Of a stretch of DNA of 40,066 bases, positions 36,134 to 40,066 are shown piece by piece. Each line of letters opens with the position of its first letter. Position 1 is the first letter of the stretch. The DNA is from Mycobacterium interjectum (lineage in GTDB: Bacteria; Actinomycetota; Actinomycetes; Mycobacteriales; Mycobacteriaceae). The translations under genes were made by a program, and so were the position numbers. Location of the stretch: positions 576,122-616,187 of the forward strand of contig NZ_LT546237.1 of assembly GCF_900078675.2 (NCBI RefSeq), read 5' to 3'. The notes beneath the pieces are model-generated. The model made no database searches. It saw only the letters and a program-made list of their open reading frames with translations, and was not told the DNA's origin.

Positions 36134-39100
36134 TCACGCGGGTGCCGCAGCGTTTTCCTCCTGTGGCGCCAGCTTGTGGAACAGGTGATCCGCCAAACCC
36201 CGCACCGTCGTGATGTCGGCAGAGGTGATGCGTACCCCCGTTTGGGCTTCGATGTGAGTCCGCAATTCGAGATTGCCCAGCGAGTCCAGGCCGTACTCGG
36301 AAAGCGGGTGGTCCACATCGATGTTGCGACGCAGGATCAGCCCGATCTGCTCGGAGAGCAGGCGCCGCAGCCGGGTCGGCCACTCGTCGAGCGGCAGGTC
36401 GGCCAGCTCGGCGCGCAGTTTGCTTGAACCCGAACGCTTTTCGCCCGCGGACTTGAACATCTCGAGGAACTTGCTGCGTTCCGCGAAGGACGCGATCCAC
36501 GGTGTGCCGATCAGCGGGCTGTAGCCCGTGTACGCGCGGTCGTGGCGCAGCAGCGCCTCGAATGCGTAGGCACCCTCGTCGGGAGCGATCGCTGCGCCGC
36601 TGCCTTCCGCGAAGTCCGCACCGCGGCCGATCTCGCCCCAGGCGCCCCAGGCGATCGCCGTGGCCGGCAGGCCGTGGGCGCGTCGCCAGTGGGTGAAGGC
36701 GTCCAGCCAGCTGTTGGCCGCGGCGTAGGCGCCCTGGCCCGGCGAGCCGAGCAGGGCGGCCGCCGAGGAGAACGAGCAGAACCAGTCCAGGTCCGCAGAT
36801 GCGGTGGCCTCGTGCAGGTTCCACGCGCCGTACACCTTGGGTGCCCAGTCGCGGTCGATCAACTCGTCGGTGATGTTGGTCAAGGTGGCGTCCTCGACCA
36901 CCGCGGCCGCGTGCAGCACGCCCCGCAACGGCAGCCCGGTGGCCGTCGCCGTGGCCACCAGCCGCTGTGCGACGTCGGCCTGGGCGATGTCACCGCACTC
37001 CACGATCACGTCAGAACCTATCGCCCGGACGAGCTCGATCGTTTCAAGCGCCTTCTGCGAAGGCTCGGAGCGGGAGGTCAGCACGATCCGGCCCGCGCCG
37101 GCCGCGGCCATCTTCTCGGCCAGGAACAGGCCCAAGCCACCGAGGCCGCCGGTGATGATGTAGGAGCCGTCCTTGCGGAAGACCGGCGCCTGCTCCGGCG
37201 GCAGCACCACGCTGCTGCGCCCGGCCTGCGGGATGTCGAGGATGAGCTTGCCGGTGTGTTCGGCCGCGCTCATCACGCGAATCGCGGTGGCCGCCTCGGC
37301 GAGCGGGTAGTGCGTGCTCTCGGGCATCGGCAGCACGCCCTCGGCGGTCAACCGGTAGACGTTGCTCAGGATCTCGCTGACTTGCTGCGGGTGGCTGACG
37401 GACATCAGGCCCAGGTCGACGCCCCAGAACGCGAGGTTGCGACGGAACGGGAAGAGGCCCAGCTTGGTGTCCCCGTAGATGTCGCGCTTGCCGATCTCGA
37501 CGAACCGCCCGCCCAGTGCCAGCAGTTTGATCCCGGCGAGTTGCGCCGCGCCCGTGACCGAGTTGAGCACGATGTCCACGCCGTAGCCGTCGGTGTCGCG
37601 ACGGATCTGGTCCGCGAAGTCGACGGTCCGCGAGTCGTAGACGTGCTCGATTCCCATGTCGCGCAACAGCTGTCGACGCGCCTCGTTGCCGGCGGTGGCG
37701 AAGATCTCGGCACCCGCGGCGCGGGCGATGGCGATCGCCGCCTGCCCCACACCGCCGGTCCCGGAGTGGATCAGCACCTTGTCACCGGCCTTGATGCGGG
37801 CCAGGTCGTTCAGGCCGTACCAGGCGGTGGCGTGCGCGGTGGTGACCGCGGCCGCCTGCGCGTCGGTGAGTCCATCCGGCAGCGTCGTGGCCAGGCGCGC
37901 GTCGCAGGTGACGAACGTGGCCCAGCAGCCGTTGGGGGACATGCCGCCGACGTGGTCGCCGACCTTGTGGTTGGTGACATCGGGTCCCACGGCCGTGACC
38001 ACACCGGCGAAGTCGGTGCCGAGCGCGGGCAGGATGTTGTCCAGGCTCTGGTAGCGGCCGAACGCGTTCAGCACATCCGCGAAGTTGATGCTCGACGCGG
38101 TGACCGCGACCTCGATCTGACCGGGGCCGGGCGGAACCCGGTCGAACGCCGCGAACTCCATCGTCTGCAGGTCACCCGGTGTGCGGATCTGCATCCGCAT
38201 CCCGTCGCTCTGGTGATCCGCGATGGTGGATTGCCGCTCTTCCGGACGCAGGGGAGTGGGGCACAGGCGCGCGATGTACCACTCGTCGTTGCGCCAGGCC
38301 GTCTCGTCCTCTCCGGGCCCCGTCGTCAGCAGCTGGCGCACCACCTGCTCGGCGCTGGTCTGCTCGTCGACGTCGATGTGGGTGGTGTGCAGGTGCGGGT
38401 GCTCGGAGCCGATCACCCGCAGCAGCCCGCGCACCCCGCCCTGGTCGAGGTTCGGGACGTCCTCCGACAACACCTTCTGGGCGTTGCGGGTCACCACGAA
38501 CAACCGCGGCGACTCGCCCTGCAGCTCCGGAAGCTCGCGGGCGATGCGGACCAGGTGGTGAACGTAGTCACCGCCGCGCACGGCGCTTTCGTCGTCCGGG
38601 CTGCCGTTCTTCGGCTCGGTGAGCACCACCACGCCGGCGTAGCCGCCCTTTTCGACCTCATCGCGGAGCCGCTCGGCGATCGCCGAGTGGTCGGCCCGCG
38701 CGGGCCAGGACAGCGTGGTGCAGTCCGCCTCGTGCAGCTTCATCGCGTCGGTAAACGCCGTCGCCACGAGGTCGGCGGCGTCGGAGGTGCTGACCAGCAG
38801 CCAGGCGCCGGTCTCGGTGGCGGGCACGTCGGGCAGCTGCCGCTGCTGCCATTCCACGGTCAGCAACCGCTCGGCCATCACGCGGGCCCGCTCGCCGCTC
38901 GGCGAGACGCCCGTGCCCATCTGCAGCCCGCGCACGGTCAGCAGCACGGCGCCGTGCTTGTCCAGGATGTCCAGGTCGGCCTCGACGGACCCGCCCGTGG
39001 CCGCGGTCACCCGCGAGTAGCAGTAGCGGGCCGAGCTGACGGAGCCGTGGACCCGCAGCTCGCGAACGCCCAGTGGCAAGAGCAGGCCGCCCAGGCTGGC

Positions 39101-40066
39101 GTTGGCGACGCTCGGGTGCGCGGCGACCGACTGGAAGCACGCGTCGAGCAGCGCGGGGTGCACGCCGTAGTTGGTTTGTTGCGTCCGGATCACGCTGGGC
39201 AGCCCGATCTCGGCCAGCACCGTGGTGCCGGTGCCCTCGGCGGTGTGCGCGGCGGCCAGCCCGGTGAAGGCGGGGCCGTACTGAATGCCGCACAGGTCCA
39301 TCGCGTCGCGAAGGTCGCCGCCCTCCAGGCGGCTCGGGTGCGCGGCCAGCAGCTCGTCGATGTCCACCGCGGCGGGCCGTGCGGCATCGCCCGAGTCGTC
39401 GACGTCCACCAGCACCGCGGAGGCCCGCCGTGCCTGCACGCCGTCCTCGTTGGTCTCCACGGCGAAGGAGAGCGCGCCCGGCACCTCCGCGGTCGCGGTG
39501 AGGCTGATCTGCGTCTCCTCGTCGAGCATCAGCATCTGCTCGAAGCGGACGTCGCGCACCGCGGATGCGTCACCGAAGACGGTGCGCGCCGCGGCCAGCG
39601 CCATCTCGCAGTAGGCCGCGCCCGGCAGCGTCGCCGTGCCGTGGACCTGGTGGTCGGCCAGCCACGGCAGCGTCGCGGTGCCGATGTCGGCCTGCCACAC
39701 GTGGCGTTCCGGCTCCTCGGGCAGGCGCACGTGCTGGCCCATCAGCGGGTGCACCGCGACGCTGGAAGCCAGCGCGCGGGAGCTGTGACCCTCGCGGCTC
39801 AACAGCAGCGAGCGGTGCGTCCACGCGGCCAGCGGGGCGTCCATCAGGTGCCCGCCGGGGTAGAGCACGGAGAAATCGACCGTGGCGCCCGTGGCGTACA
39901 GGTCGCCCAACAACCCGAGCATCCCATGGGGCAGCGGCTGATCGCGCCGCATCGCGGCGAGCGCTGCCACCGTCATGTCCAGGCTGCGGGCGGTCTGGTC
40001 GACCGCGTGGGTCAGCAGCGGGTGCGGCGACAACTCAGCGAACACCCGGTAGCCGTCTTCCAGCGC
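36134..40066 (-). CDS. pks5: Mas/Pks5-type iterative polyketide synthase, C-terminal 1,311 residues (partial)
   Basis: The gene enters from the right edge in frame and ends at 36134; the KS and most of the AT domain lie outside. Visible in order: the end of AT ([18 protein letters not shown]), then dehydratase with HPLMGQHV and the catalytic H of [15 protein letters not shown] (HxxxGxxxxP). Enoyl reductase follows with GTDFAGVV and the NADPH motif [17 protein letters not shown]. Ketoreductase has [15 protein letters not shown], and the acyl carrier protein has [11 protein letters not shown], with the serine as phosphopantetheine site. A full reducing DH-ER-KR-ACP set and no thioesterase is the Mas/Pks5 layout, which makes multimethyl-branched acyl chains from methylmalonyl-CoA. 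Release is by the Pap enzyme downstream. Pks5 rather than Mas is chosen from the neighbours. Confidence 0.93.
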   Translation of the reverse strand, partial: ALEDGYRVFAELSPHPLLTHAVDQTARSLDMTVAALAAMRRDQPLPHGMLGLLGDLYATGATVDFSVLYPGGHLMDAPLAAWTHRSLLLSREGHSSRALASSVAVHPLMGQHVRLPEEPERHVWQADIGTATLPWLADHQVHGTATLPGAAYCEMALAAARTVFGDASAVRDVRFEQMLMLDEETQISLTATAEVPGALSFAVETNEDGVQARRASAVLVDVDDSGDAARPAAVDIDELLAAHPSRLEGGDLRDAMDLCGIQYGPAFTGLAAAHTAEGTGTTVLAEIGLPSVIRTQQTNYGVHPALLDACFQSVAAHPSVANASLGGLLLPLGVRELRVHGSVSSARYCYSRVTAATGGSVEADLDILDKHGAVLLTVRGLQMGTGVSPSGERARVMAERLLTVEWQQRQLPDVPATETGAWLLVSTSDAADLVATAFTDAMKLHEADCTTLSWPARADHSAIAERLRDEVEKGGYAGVVVLTEPKNGSPDDESAVRGGDYVHHLVRIARELPELQGESPRLFVVTRNAQKVLSEDVPNLDQGGVRGLLRVIGSEHPHLHTTHIDVDEQTSAEQVVRQLLTTGPGEDETAWRNDEWYIARLCPTPLRPEERQSTIADHQSDGMRMQIRTPGDLQTMEFAAFDRVPPGPGQIEVAVTASSINFADVLNAFGRYQSLDNILPALGTDFAGVVTAVGPDVTNHKVGDHVGGMSPNGCWATFVTCDARLATTLPDGLTDAQAAAVTTAHATAWYGLNDLARIKAGDKVLIHSGTGGVGQAAIAIARAAGAEIFATAGNEARRQLLRDMGIEHVYDSRTVDFADQIRRDTDGYGVDIVLNSVTGAAQLAGIKLLALGGRFVEIGKRDIYGDTKLGLFPFRRNLAFWGVDLGLMSVSHPQQVSEILSNVYRLTAEGVLPMPESTHYPLAEAATAIRVMSAAEHTGKLILDIPQAGRSSVVLPPEQAPVFRKDGSYIITGGLGGLGLFLAEKMAAAGAGRIVLTSRSEPSQKALETIELVRAIGSDVIVECGDIAQADVAQRLVATATATGLPLRGVLHAAAVVEDATLTNITDELIDRDWAPKVYGAWNLHEATASADLDWFCSFSSAAALLGSPGQGAYAAANSWLDAFTHWRRAHGLPATAIAWGAWGEIGRGADFAEGSGAAIAPDEGAYAFEALLRHDRAYTGYSPLIGTPWIASFAERSKFLEMFKSAGEKRSGSSKLRAELADLPLDEWPTRLRRLLSEQIGLILRRNIDVDHPLSEYGLDSLGNLELRTHIEAQTGVRITSADITTVRGLADHLFHKLAPQEENAAAPA

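Overview
The window reads as chromosomal DNA of a slow-growing Mycobacterium. It is high-GC, uses GTG starts often, and its two ends match in order and orientation the Mycobacterium tuberculosis blocks mutA-mutB-meaB-lipL (around Rv1492-Rv1497) and gap-like/sugar transferase/fadD25/mmpL12/methyltransferase/GT1/wbbL2/GT1/papA/pks5 (around Rv1516c-Rv1528c). These matches come from remembered protein sequences, not from a search. In LOS-producing species such as M. kansasii, M. marinum and M. canettii this locus makes and exports acyltrehalose-based lipooligosaccharides (LOS). The species cannot be named from the sequence alone.

Layout. (1) 1-4886: conserved core with the end of mutA, mutB, the MutB chaperone GTPase meaB, and the esterase lipL. 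(2) 4887-5420: a scar. A remnant of a CDP-glucose 4,6-dehydratase-like gene lies on the minus strand, followed by a decayed second copy of the lipL 3' end. This looks like one edge of a variable island. (3) 5421-19155: accessory glycan island, partly AT-rich. It holds a frameshifted methyltransferase, a nucleotide-sugar dehydrogenase/epimerase pair, a methyltransferase-GT2 fusion, an ArnT-like GT-C enzyme, an IS256-family transposase remnant, a TylF-type methyltransferase, a GtrB/GtrA/GT2 cluster, a GT87-like membrane mannosyltransferase-type protein and another methyltransferase. (4) 19427-24613: an RgpF-like protein, two closely similar GT2 genes in opposite orientation around a Gap-like membrane protein, and a WS/DGAT-type acyltransferase. 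(5) 24720-40066: the lipid core. It has FadD25-type fatty acyl-AMP ligase, a MmpL12-type transporter, a methyltransferase, two GT1 glycosyltransferases flanking a WbbL2-like rhamnosyltransferase, an intact PapA acyltransferase, and the C-terminal 1,311 residues of a Mas/Pks5-type polyketide synthase that runs off the right edge.

Inferred logic: FadD25 activates a starter fatty acid, Pks5 makes a methyl-branched acyl chain, and PapA (perhaps with the WS/DGAT-like enzyme) moves acyl chains to a sugar core. The GT1, GT2 and WbbL2 enzymes extend the glycan in the cytoplasm. GtrB/GtrA and the GT-C/GT87 membrane enzymes may add sugars outside the membrane from polyprenyl-phosphate donors. Methyltransferases cap sugars, and MmpL12 with the Gap-like protein moves the product outward. 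The dehydrogenase/epimerase pair suggests an acidic or rare sugar. No rRNA, tRNA or CRISPR array was seen.
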